Part shown: positions 1-11,500 of the stretch, piece by piece | Layout of the letters: each line of letters starts with the position of its first letter | How positions within the stretch are numbered: the first letter of the stretch is position 1 | NCBI RefSeq assembly: GCF_048771995.1 | Contig: NC_133063.1 | Span: 9,960,001-10,024,000 of the forward strand | Direction: 5' to 3' | Length of the DNA: 64,000 nt | From: Taeniopygia guttata | Taxonomy: Eukaryota > Chordata > Aves > Passeriformes > Estrildidae | Position numbers and translations under genes: made by a program | Notes under the pieces: generated by a model | Told to the model about the DNA's origin: nothing | What the model saw: only the letters and a program-made list of their open reading frames with translations | Databases searched by the model: none

Positions 1-282
1 TTTGCTCGGCCACAGCCTCCTGCTCAGCCAGAAACAATCTCTGCTCTGCCTTTTGCCTAGAGGGAAGCTCAGGCAAGGCCAAACCAGGCCCAGCTGCCCT
101 CCGAGGCAGGAGCAGCAGCCCAGAGATCCCTCCCCACCTCAGAGCACAGCAACAGCTCCTGTGGGGAGGCCTCAGGAGCTGGCACTCAGCTGAGGAGGAA
201 CAGGAGCTGGGACAGCTCTTGCTGACACACGCACACACACACCAGGCACTGCTGCGGCACACAAGGGTCACAAAGGACGTAC

Positions 283-2918
283 TCAGCATGGCCAGGCACT
301 TGTCCTCTGTCTTCTCTCCCAGCAGCTCCCTGCTGCCAGAGGAACTAGTCGTGCTCCAGGTGCACGAGCTGCTCCTGCTTGAGTTTCCAGCTTGGGCGCT
401 GGAGGCTTCTTCAGCTGCAGCTTGTGCAGGTGCCACGGCAGAGGAGCTGGAGCTCTGGGACAAGAAATTAATTTGGGTCACAAATGTGCCTGGCAGAGAT
501 GCCCCTCTGATCTCATTTCAAATGCAAGCCCTGAGGAAGATGCTGCTGGCCACATCCAGGGCTCTTCACCTCTCAGCTTTTGCAGCCCACTTCTCCAGCT
601 CAAGGCCCCGAACCCAAAGCCTGCTTTTACATGAGGGACAGAATGTCACCAAAGACACTGCTAACCCAAACAGGCACTTACTGATGCTGGCTGCTCAGGC
701 CGCGGGCTGACAGAAGGGGCAGGTTCATTGGCACCTTCCTCCTCTTCAGCCTCTTCCTCGAGTGCAGAGGCAGCCAGAGCAGGTGCTGGCGCTGCCCTTG
801 TGCTCTGTGCACAGACAGCAGCAGCAGGGTCAGGAAAGAACCTGTCATTCAGAGCCTTACGTCTCTTCAGCTACAGGCCCCGCTGCATCTCAGCTGTTCC
901 TTTAGCTGCTGACTTTGGCTGTTCTGTGCGGAGGGCCAGGTCCCTTCTGGGGACAGTGTCTCCTCATATCCTGCAAGTCTGTGAACTGCACCTTTGCACT
1001 ACTCTCTTCACTGGGGACAAGGAGCCTGCACAGCCCCTGGGCACAGAGGGCCTCACTTGTACCCCAGGAGCATCCAAAGACATCCTATTGCTACCCCTTG
1101 TCTCTTGCTGAGAAAAATTCCCAGCCCCTGTCAGAACAGTAGAGAAGTGATGCCTAATCGTCCCAGTTCCACACCCCTTCTCCAGGCCTCACAGGCTGGG
1201 GGAAGTGCTCTGGGGGAGCTGGAAAGATTCCAGTCCTCAGCATCTTCAGCCAGGCAGGGCAGGTGCTGTCTGCTCAGAAACTTGCAACTCTGCTTTGCTC
1301 CAGCCACAGGACTAGCCAGAGCTGCCACTTACTGATGCTGGATGCTCAGGCCCTGCAGTGGCAGCAGGTGCACTTTGGTGGGAATCTTCCTCCCATTTGG
1401 CCTCTTCTTCAGGAAGACATGCATCCAGAGGAGGCTCAGAGGTCTGTTTTGGGCTCTGCAGATAGACAGCAGTGTCAGGGACAGGGAACCTCTCTATTCA
1501 GCTCTAGAGCCAGATACACTAAGGAGAAATCTTCTGCAGAGAAATGGCATTCTAATTGTTCAAACTCAAGTCAAATGGGCCAGTTAGATGGGACTGTAGT
1601 CTCTTGTACAGGAGAAATTCCATCATGGCTTTAAGAACCAAACAACCCCACTTTCAGCTGCTTAAAAGCTCTGAAAAGGAACTGGAGAAAACAGCCTGGG
1701 ATCCAACTCCTCCTGCAGATTCTACTGCTGCTGCTGCTTCTGCTGCTGCTGCTGCTGCAAAGGGCCTGGACTGTTCTTTCATTCATCCAACCAGGCTGGC
1801 ACTGGACTGCACCAGGCCCAGCTCACAGCTTGCTCCACAATTGTCAAATGCTACCCACACCAAAGGCTCCTTTCCCACTCACCCAAGGAGCGGATTCTCT
1901 CCAGGCACGGGTGATGTGACCTGCAAGACAAAAGGGAAAAAGAAGCAGATGCTGTAAGGAAACTGCCTGTGCTGGGCAAGCCCACCAAATAGTCAGCAAC
2001 CAAAGACAGAGCATTCTGCTTTCACTCCATCACTCCAGCAGCAACCCTTGTGTCACACAGCAAGGCAACAGCACTAACTACTGCCTCGTGTCTACCCTTT
2101 GTCCTCTTTGGCCTCTCAACCCATAGAAACTCGAGACTGAGAAAGTCCCAGTGGTTCTGCAACAGGCATTCCAGCTTCTGCCCCACCGCAACCAGCAGGA
2201 GCTACAGCTCCTCTCTTCCCTGGATTTCAGTTTTCTGAAGGGATTGCATGCAGCAATTGCCATGAGCTTACTGAAAACCCTTCCCCAAAAAAGCTTCACC
2301 CAAGTCCCCTTTAGCCATGGTGGCAGTTCCGTGGGGACACAGCGCAGGAACAGCTCCTGGGTTCAGGAGCATACAAGAACTGCTCTGAAATGTCCATCTC
2401 AGAGGCCTTTTCCAAGCTGATCCTGTGATTTCATCCGAGAAGGAATGGCTCTTTTAGCACTCAGGAAGTGTCAAGTTCCACAGGCACATGCTGGGATGAG
2501 GGAATGCAGACAAGAAGACTTGAACTGAGGGACTTTCCCTCAGTGCTGGAGAGCAGTGCACAGCTTTTCCAAGGACTTCTGCCAAGCTCTCCCAGTCCTC
2601 CTATCTTGGAAGTTGTCTGGCTTGAGCCAGCAAACTGAGGAGATTCCAGACCCCATGGGCACAGGCTATGCCACGGGAGGAGCGGAGCCCCTGCAGGCTA
2701 CATTACAAATGCTGCCTAGGCCCCTCTGGCTAGAGACACCCCCTTCTTAGCTGCAGCTGCTGACAGCAGCTTTACCCAACTCAAGGCCTCTTGGTGGCAT
2801 TTTGGTGTCCATATGCCACACTGCACAAAACCGTCCACTTACGTGCCAGCTGGGTGAAAAAGTACCCAGAATAGGCCACGGAGAAAGCCGTGCAAACTGC
2901 AGCACACACTCTCTCCAT
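283..2918 (-). CDS. PAK3-like kinase, compact copy A, 5' half only
   Basis: The first five coding exons of a compact PAK3-like gene; the kinase exons would lie left of position 1. Exons read in minus order: 2843-2957 (ATG at 2916-2918), 1883-1920, 1333-1455, 682-804 and 283-454. Each has AG/GT borders and the phases join (76, 38, 123, 123 and 172 coding bases). Exon 1 encodes MERVCAAVC followed by a hydrophobic stretch. Exons 3 and 4 are sister exons ending in GPEHPAS and RPEQPAS, matching the PRPEHTKS region of PAK; exon 4 also has an acidic run (EEEAEEEEG) as PAK does. Exon 5 is Ser/Ala-rich and ends in [12 protein letters not shown], aligned with the PAK segment just before the kinase domain. 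The copy is almost identical to B, C and D. No break is visible in the part present. Confidence 0.72.
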
Positions 2919-2957
2919 GGCCTGAGCAGCGCTGCCCAAGTCTGCACCAGACAACGC

Positions 2958-3290
2958 CTGCGGGGAAAAACCAAAAATCCTGCGAGTCCTGCTGGCAGAG
3001 ACCTCGGCGATCAGCAGGTTCCGCCTGCAGTCAGCGTGCCACTGAGCTGCTCTGCTCACTGAGCCCTGCCGGGCCTGGGCACAGCAACTTTGCCTTGGCA
3101 ACGCTGGGATGCGGCCCCTGACATCACAATAGCAGCCACCCTGGGCTGGTTTGTGAACTCACAGAGTGCAGAGAACCAGATCTTCCCTACAGCTCAGGCC
3201 AAAAAAAGCCTGCAAAGCTCTCCTCTGCTACAAAGCAAGACAAAAAGCCCTCCTAGTCCATAAGCTACTGCTCAAGGCATCTAAGAGTAA
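2958..3290 (-). promoter_or_regulatory. Promoter/5' UTR of copy A: X-box-like and CRE-like sites
   Basis: This lies just upstream of exon 1. At 3089-3102 the plus strand reads TTTGCC-TT-GGCAAC, one base from the RFX X-box consensus (GTNRCC, 0-3 spacer, RGYAAC). At 3119-3137 is TGACATCACAATAGCAGCC, which holds a CRE/ATF-like TGATGTCA and an ATTG (inverted CAAT) on the minus strand. The 19-base block is perfectly kept in the diverged long gene (25709-25727) while flanking sequence has drifted, which suggests selection. An acceptor-like CCCCGCAG at 2958-2965 hints at an upstream non-coding exon. The start site itself is inferred, not seen. Confidence 0.55.
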
Positions 3291-4015
3291 CTCCAAGAAC
3301 ACACTAATCCCCTACAGCCCACCCGGAGAAATTGAGCACTGAGAAGGGAGCGGGATGTGAGGAACCACATCAGTGCTCTTTGGCCACTAATGCTTCTGAG
3401 CAAAAACCAGAAGGCTTCTTCCAGTTGGACCTTGCTCAGTTCAGGAAAGCAGAAAACAAGGAGAAGCACTACTTCAATTACATTTAGAGGTTTCTCCTAG
3501 CTACAGAGACCAGGTCATGGATCTTTCAGCACTGTTTATTCATTTTACATCACAGCCGTGGGTGTGATTTCAGCAGGGAAATGCCATGACCACAAATGCA
3601 AGGGGGATCCTTCTTTCTGGCTCCCTCTAGCAGAGAGGCCTTGGGACCAAAGCACCACCACCATTTCCCTGCCAGTTCTGTCCTTCCACAGTAGTTTTTA
3701 GGCCACGGGGTTGAGATGAGTGGCACGGAAGTGACAGCTCTGACACACAACTGAAACCATCAGGGCCAGGGTGGCACGTGGGACTGTTTTTCCGCTCCAG
3801 CAGAACAGTGCAGTCCAGAGTGGTGACACTGATACCAAGTGAGTTCAGCCAAGCCAAAAGGGAGTCCAGCCAAGCCCAGTGGAGCCCAGCAGGGTGGTAG
3901 GAAGAGGCAGTGGAGCGGCAGATCCGATTCCCACGTGCACACCCAGCGTGGCAGACTGATGGTAGCGGCAGTGCCAAACAGAGCTCTGCAGGGAGAGACA
4001 CCCATCACCATCGCC
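3291..4015. other. Upstream intergenic segment shared by all compact copies
   Basis: This stretch recurs with few changes at 39784-40508, 50289-51013 and 60793-61517. No exon with convincing splice borders or family similarity was found. Position 4015 is the last base common to all copies: A and D continue into one flank, B and C into an LTR-like element. Confidence 0.5.
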
Positions 4016-6539
4016 CTTGCCACCACCAGTGCTGCAGAGAGGGAGCAGGAAACTGCCACTGCAGGCCCACAGCTGCTCCAGGCAGCACCAGCAGCGCCCA
4101 TCTACCATCAGAATCATTCTGTAAGCCCTCACCATCTTCTCCTTGTTCCGGGGGCCCCACGTGACACTTCACCTTTGTCGGTTAGGTCATTACCTCTTTT
4201 GTACAATTTTATTTTTATTGTTGTATAGTGCTGTTTTTTTTTTTTTTCCCTTACTACATTGCAACATTTCTAACATTTCTGGCCTCTCATAGATTGGTGT
4301 TTCCGTTGTCCCCCTCCATTGTCGTGGAGAAGGAGAGAGAGGAGAGGCGTTACAAGGACTATCTCAGGCTGAGGAGATAGAAAGAAGGGAAGGTCTTAGA
4401 AAGAAAATGAAACCCTCATGCTGCCTCTTTTGGAAGCAATAAAAGTGCAGGTTTCTTAATATCCAGCCACAAGTCTTTGGAGTCTGGAGAGCCAAGAAGC
4501 ACAGGAGCCCAGAAACCTTGTTGTGAGAGGCTAGAGATTGCTGGCTCCAAACATTTCAGGTGCTTATGTGGGGAAAGGGGCAGATCAAGCCTCGCTGTGG
4601 AGAGGTGATGCTCTGATCTGTACACCCCACACTCCCAGGCCTGTATCTCAGCCCAGCAGTGACCGCTGATCCCTGGCACAGCGGAGGCAATGCTCCACCC
4701 CTGTGTCTGGAACCCCTAACCCAGCTCCTAAATGGCCACGTGAGTGGCAGCCCCATGTGGGGGAAGGCCCCAGGAAAGCCAAATGGATTTTAACTCAGGC
4801 TATGTGGCAACCACATGTCTTTGCCCTACCTCCTCTTGGAATCCTATTAGCTGAACTCCATTGGAACCAGGAATGGTAGATGTGTTGGTTCTTTTCTATA
4901 TATTTTCTCTCATTCTCTCTTCCTCTTTGTTCTTCCAATTTCATTCTCGCAGATTTTGCATTAACTTAAAATCTATCAGGCTTGGAATTTGTTAAGTTGA
5001 ATATGCTAAGTTAATGCTTGATGGAATGCTTTATGTTGATTGATTCCTGCTCTAAATGTTTTGCCAAAGTTCTCTGATTTTCAAAAGTTGCCAGGGAAGA
5101 TTTTTGTGTTGTTCCAACCTCTTGAGAACATCTTGTCCGTAATTCTCCTGCTTTTCACGAATCAGAGTTCGTGAACAAGTTGAAATCCTTTTAAAGTGTC
5201 TCACTGAGCAATGTTTTAGGGCCCTTACATTTTAACTGGCGCAATGAGCAGGTTATTCTTGAGGTGACATGGGCATTTGATCCAGCAGTAACTGCTCATG
5301 ACATAATAAAGGAGAAACAAATTTTCAGTCAAGGCTGCTATCTTCTGGCAGAAAAGTAATAGACTCTCATGCAGAAAATGATGTCAACTGCTCTCTACTG
5401 ACAGACCTGCTAAAAGCTTCTATAGAAAGCTTGTCCAGCCCTGAAGAGAGACGGAGACTGAGAAAAACTAGCACTATCCACAGTTACTGGTGGAGAAAAG
5501 ATGAATTTTGGTAGAAGAAACTTTGAAAATCCCAGTACAGGACCATGCCCGGTATCCATATGCATGGAGGTTTGACTCAGAGAGCTCTGTGTTGCCAAGC
5601 AGCTAGAAAAGGAGCTGAATCAGTTGCCAATCGCCTTGGAGCCTGAAATAATAGCCAGCCTCAGGGCAGAGCAGGAATTGAATGCTGGGATGAAGCCAGC
5701 CCCAGAACCTGAGAAGCCAGTTAAACACGCTGGTTCAAAGCCAAAGAGCTGCAGAGCTGCAGCTGAGCAGTGCTGGGGAAGGCCTGGAACCAGCGTGTTC
5801 TAGAAAGTTCCAGAAACCATCTGGCCAATCAACGGCTGTTGATCTGCATGGCCACTCCCAGTCAGTCCCAGAGTCCTTTACTCTCCATGATAAACTCACC
5901 AGAAGTTCCCTGGGTGTCATCCATTGTGGTTTTTCTTCTCCCGAGGCTTCCTGTTGCTCATTGATTGTCTGATGTGTGGCCACTTCATGGCCCATCCCCT
6001 CCAGGACAAGCTCCCACAACTCCCCCTCTTTGGATTTATTGAAAATGAAAGGTATAACAATCATAGTCAAAATAATAACCTTGTCTTAACTAAAAACAAC
6101 ACAATACTTCATAGACTTTAACTAAACTTGAGAACTAAAATAAACAGGTGAGTTCATACTGCAGAGAATAACTAAACAAGAAGTAAATGCAATTTTCATT
6201 TCCCCTCACTTCTAAGGGCCTGAGTCCCAGGCATCTCTCTGCCAATTCATTCCCCCTCACTTACCCATAGATCAAAAGAGAAGAGAAAATCAAAAGGACT
6301 GGCGATGGCACCTGCCCCCAGTGCCCTTCCCCAAACACAAAAGCCAAAAGAAAAGGCTTTAGGGGGGACCAGCCTGTGAGGACCTTATGGTGTGGCCAGG
6401 CACGGGTCTCCTGTGGGGCACCAGAGTCGCTCCTCCGGCTGGCTGGAGGGTGCCGACTCTCCTGCCTAAATAAATAAAAGAACTGGGGTGACTGGCTTCT
6501 GAGGGTGGCCTGTATCGGGAATCTCTGAAACATGAATTA
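4016..6539. repeat. Repeat-rich flank shared by copies A and D
   Basis: This is about 2.5 kb of AT-richer sequence with a poly-T run near 4232, a polyadenylation-like AATAAAA near 4439 and low-complexity pyrimidine tracts near 4900. It returns nearly unchanged at 61518-64000. Its texture suggests old interspersed, LTR-retroelement-like DNA, but I cannot name the family. Short coding-like stretches on the plus strand (5360-5515 and 5595-5800) have no recognisable product and no clear splice sites. No host gene is supported. Confidence 0.45.
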
Positions 6540-7022
6540 CAACAAAAATTGGGGACTGCTAATACAACAGGAAAGCAGGAGCAGGGTTGAGGGCTGTCAC
6601 AAGGTGGGTTAGGGTAGAATCCGGGGAGGCATGGCCAGTGCCATCCTGGCATGGGCACGGAAAGGGAGGGCAGATGGCAGATGGCTGGTGGCTGGCCTGT
6701 GCTCTTGAGCAGGTTCCATCTCCAGTCCTGTCCTTCTCAGGAATAGTAGGTTCAGGGGCACGCGACGGTGAAAACGAAAACTGGGAAAGGAAGTCTGCTA
6801 AACATTGTGCAACTAAAATTTCAACTGAAATGACCATAATATATACCACCAATTGCCACCAAACATCGCACAGTAAATGATTTTCAACAATCACATTATG
6901 ATCACTATATATAACTAATAATGTAACAATGTACATTGAAATGAAAAACCGGAGTCCATGGGAAACTTTAAAGGTTAAAATCTAGGGGACATGATAAAGG
7001 AAAGGTTAAAGTCTAGGGGACA
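6540..7022 (-). mobile_element. LTR-like fossil fragment
   Basis: This is similar to the U3-like half of the LTR-like elements at 30198-31167, 40509-41668 and 51014-52173. On the minus strand all begin with TGTCC. Only the outer part matches; the inner side differs from the other copies, so it is a partial or recombinant copy of a different subtype. No coding capacity is seen. Confidence 0.45.
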
Positions 7023-7239
7023 TTCTTTCAGGGCATAGACTAGGAAGGCAATTGTCCAACAGGCTTGAGGGTGTGTAGGACTTTTATTGTGACTCCAGCT
7101 CCAAGCTGCCTTTGGAGAAAGCAATCCTGAAGTGGTCCTGGTCATCTCTTCTGCTTTCTCGATTGCTTTGCTGCAAGTTTCCTTTGTTTTCATTTGAAAA
7201 GCCTTCGGAGTGGGGATTTAGATGGCGGGGGCCGATGTG

Positions 7240-8586
7240 ATCTGTAGAAGGAATAACAGAAGTACAGTCGTAGAAACAACTGCAGTATGAAACCAGCCCC
7301 ACAGCCAATCCATTTCTCTCAAGTGTTTTGTCATTTCCAATGACTGGTGGGAAGCCAGGAGTCTAAAGGGAATCTAGGAAGCCAACTCTTCTGCTCACTT
7401 TGGCCAGGCTAGCACACACTCCTGAGTCAGTGGCTAGGTCGCAGCCTCCTGCTGCTCCCAAAACAATCCCTGCTTTTGTCTTCACTCTAGAGGGAAGCTC
7501 AGGCAAAGCCCACCCAGGCCCTGCTGCCCTCAAAAGCAAAAGGAACGCCCCAAGCGCTCCCTGCCTGCATCCTAGCATCACAGTGGCTTCTGTAGGGAGT
7601 CCAAAATTTCTCTCCCAGCACCAAATCACGGAGGAACACGAGCTACAGCTCTTGCTGAGGCACACACACTATAATCCACTGCTGGATCGGACAAAGAATG
7701 CACAGGACATACTCAGCAGCTTCAGGCACCTCCTCAGCAGCCTGACAGCCAGCCCTCTCCCACAGCTCTAGCCTGGCTCTGCAGAGGACTTCCCGTGAGA
7801 CCTCCCTCCTTCTGAGAGGAAGCTCTGGCTTTCCCATTCTCTTTGGGCCTGCATCACCATGCCTGCCCCCCTCAAACCTGCACTCTGGTAGCCTCTCACC
7901 ACACTGCTTCCTGAAGACACAAAGGTCTCTCCAGCACGGTTTACCAAGGGCCAGCTAAGAGACAGTGCCCCCCAGACAGACAGAGTGCGGAGAAACAGTG
8001 CCCATATGGAGCACAGAGGAGTCCAAAACAACACACAAACTCTCTTCTCACAGCCTTTGCCTTTTGACTGGCTTTGCTTCAGAACTTTGCTTGTACAGCT
8101 TGCATGCTGGCAACTTCCTGCTTCATCTCCAGCAGCCTGTTCTCCTGCTCCTTCTGTACCTCCACCAGGAAGGTACAGAAGGAGCAGCTGTGTGCCAGCA
8201 GCTGCTGTGCCTCCAAACGCTGCCCTTCCAAGTCCTTATGAGGGGAGGAAGACACTTCCACATGAAGTGCCAGCCAAGCTCCCCAGATAATCAGTGGAAG
8301 CTTCATACCGTGCACAACCCCACACCTGAACAGGGCACAGCAGTAGTGACTTTGTGCCCTACAGCAATGCTGTCCTAAGCAGAAATTCAAAAGCAGGATC
8401 AGCAGGTGGGAGAATAGGAGATGCCACCTTCCTTTCCTGCTCCCATGGCTGCCCGTTTCCTGGCCCCTCTCCCCTCAGGATTTCTACCTGTTCTCAGAGG
8501 TTCATTTCCCCAAGTGCTGAAGTGCTCCTTGCCATCTCCTTTGCTTCCTGCATGATTTTGCTGCAGGGATGACAGCAATCAGGCTG
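7240..8586 (-). pseudogene. Decayed remnant of the coiled-coil gene segment
   Basis: This is collinear with 17120-19560 of the long gene but clearly diverged, with internal stretches missing. It keeps a counterpart of coiled-coil exon f near 8160-8234 (heptad-like, ending before VEVQKEQENRLLEMKQ) and a worn counterpart of the pre-kinase exon near 7700-7800. The two coiled-coil exons between them in the long gene (g and h) are missing. It lies directly downstream of the long gene's stop, so it looks like the stump of a neighbouring gene of the same type, from an older head-to-tail duplication. Expression is unlikely. Confidence 0.6.
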
Positions 8587-11500
8587 TCAGAAGAGGCTTA
8601 AGAGAGGCTCCGCTGACTGGAGAAATGGATGCTGCCCAAAGGGAAAAAGAAACAAACCAAACCAAATTAAAAGAGACAAAGGGAAAAGGAACCATTCTTT
8701 TCCAAACTGAGTTCCTTACAGGGTCAAGCTGCATTCCTCTAGCACCCTGAAATACACTAACATAGGACTGAAGGCACCATCAGCACGTGTGCCTTCATGC
8801 CCAGGATGCTGCTAGCACAGGCAAACATGGCCCACAGCTGCACTAGTCCATTGCTCAAGGTGTCATCACTTGCTGGGATTTTTGTCCTGACAGCACTGTG
8901 GGATTGCTGCTTGCTGTCCAAAGGTTTTGTTCCTTACAGGAAACTCAACAGACTTCTTCCAGCTCCTCTTTTCTACAGACATGAGCTATTGGAGTGTCCA
9001 AAAGAGATGTGGGGCATAAGACATTCCTCAGGAGACTCCCAAGAGCTCTGAAAAATATTGATCCCACGTGTTGTTCTCAGGACCGCAGCACACGCGGGTT
9101 TTCAGCAGCAAGCCAGGAGCAAGGACACAAAGCAGCAAGGCTCAGATGTGCTCAGCTCCAGCGTGCAGGAAGAGTAGGCTCTGCCTTGGCATGGCCCCCC
9201 ACCTCCTGTGCTGGCCGGCATCTTCCTTGTCAGCAGGAAGAGCCAAGGAAGTGGCCTGGTCCTCGTCTGCCACAAAACCGGGCGGCAAAGCCGCAAGGAT
9301 TCTCATCTACTTGAGCGGGCCAGGCAGCACATGGGTCTGGCACAAGTCCTGCTCAGCTGTCCCTGTTTGACTGGCAGAAAGCAGAGGCAGCAAGCTCAAA
9401 GAGTGGGGCAGGAGGGACAGGCTGAGTGCCCTGGGATGCTCAGAAGGAGCTCCCCCACAGCCCCCGCCTTCCCACACAGCAATCCAGAAGCGCTGGGCAG
9501 GGACGGCTTTCGTCGTGTTCTTCAAGCCCACGTCCCTGGCATTGCAATACTTCAGTTCCCTTTGCTAGCAGGTAAACCTGAATACAGCACCCAAGAGCAA
9601 AAGAGGGCCACAGAAATGACCAGAAGGAGGGAGCTCTCCTCTGAGGAACAGCTGTGAGAGTTGTGCTGGTTTAGCCTGGAGAAGAGCAAGCCCCAAGGAG
9701 AACTTTCAATATTTGTAGGGGCTTCTAAAAAAGATGGGGACATAGCTTTTAGTAGGGCCAATTGTAAGGGGACAAGGGTGAATAGTTTCAGCTAAAAGAC
9801 ACTCCATTCAGATTGGCTCTAAGGAAGAAACTGTTCCCAAGGAGAGTGCTGAAACACTGCCACAGGCTGCCCAGAGAGCTGGGAGGAGCCCCAAGCCCAG
9901 CAACGTTCAAGGTCAGCTTGGATGGGACTCTGAGCAGCCTCATCCACTTCAAAATGTCCTTGCCAGTGGCTGATGTTTTGGACTAGATGACATGCACTGG
10001 TCCCTCCTAGCCACAAAGAGTCTTGGATCCTGCTTGGCTTTCATTGGAAAAGCACCCAGAGTAGAGATTATTAGATGGGGGGGCCCATGTGAAGCCCTGG
10101 AGTTTGCCCAAGAAACAAACCCTGACAGGGAACAGCTGCTTGGGCTGCAGCCGCTTTGCCTTGTACCTGCAGAAGTTCCTCGGCAGAGCCTCGCCTGTCC
10201 ACATCCATCTGCAGGCAGCAACCCAGAAATTCACACAAGCCAGAGGGCAGCCCGAGCTTGTGCAGATCTGGTACCCCTTGCTTGCCTATCAGGTAGCTAG
10301 CCTGAAGCAAAAGGAAACACGAGAGTCTACGTGATTCTTCCATATCCTTCAGTGCTCACCTAGAGCCCATCTTCGAAGCTCCAGTCCGCAGTGTCAATTT
10401 CTTGCCTAGCAGAGGTTTAGAGATGAGCCTTCTCTCCCAAAGGATAAAAGGCTCCAGTGCAGCCCCAGCTATTTCAAGCTGCAACAGGTCTTCCCTTGAC
10501 AGCTGATCTGAGCCCCCGGGATGTTTTTAGAAAGAGGGCCTTGGTGGAAGCACTTCAAGCTGTGGGCATGGGATTTTGTCTAATGGACATGGACCAGAAG
10601 GACACCGCTCTCTGAGCGTATTTGCACCTTACCGTGTGACTGTTTTCCCGAATATAAGGAGCCTCTCCTGTGGCCATTTCTATTCCCACGATGCCAAGGG
10701 ACCAGGTGTCCACTTTGGGGCCGTAGGGCTCTCTTCTCACCACCTCGGGTGCCATCCACCACGTGGTGCCCACCATCGACCTCCGTTTACTCTGCTCAAG
10801 GCTGAGCAGACCACAGAGGCCAAAATCAGCTGAGGAGAAAAACAAATACTGCTTCAAGTAGGAAACCAAGGAAAAGGCTTTCTCAGGACGCCTACGTCTC
10901 AGAATGCAGTGCTGATTCCAGCTGGAAAAGCAGCTGGGCTCTCTTTCCTCAGGGCTGCAGCCAAGGACGTGGGCATTTGTCCACTTAGTTACCCCCCACG
11001 ATTCCCACCGTGCCTTTTCCTCACTCACCGCAACTTTTACGCTGAAACTCCCTCCTTTTGGAAGGAACGCACACACAAACCAGAGTTACTCTTGCTACCT
11101 TGTTGCTCTCTAGACCACTCAGCACCTTACAGCTGCGCCCTGGGCTTGCAGAGCGCTCCCTGCCCTCTCCCCGGCACCACTGCTGGGCACCCGCAGCCGC
11201 TCCAAAGCAGCCCCACACCGCCTGCCCGGAGCGCTGCGCCTGACCGAGAATACCCACCCAGCTTGACGGAGCCATCCCGGCCCAGCAGGATGTTTCCACT
11301 TTTGATGTCTCTGTGGATCACCTGGTTGGCATGCAGGAAAGCCAGGCCTTGCAGGCACTGGGAGAGAAAAAAAGAAACAGGAGGCCAAAAGTGAGCCTGA
11401 TCGGATTTCGCCACACACAAAAGGAGTCTGCTCCTGAAGATTCACCAATCTCAAAGGAGCGTGAGCGCTGGCAAGAGGAAGAGCTTGCTGCTGCCACATT

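Noticed and set aside
6559-6936. Minus-strand open frames in the LTR-like fragment (also at 30653, 41173 and 51678)
   Set aside because: They vary between element copies, have no family match and lie in sequence that behaves as non-coding LTR.
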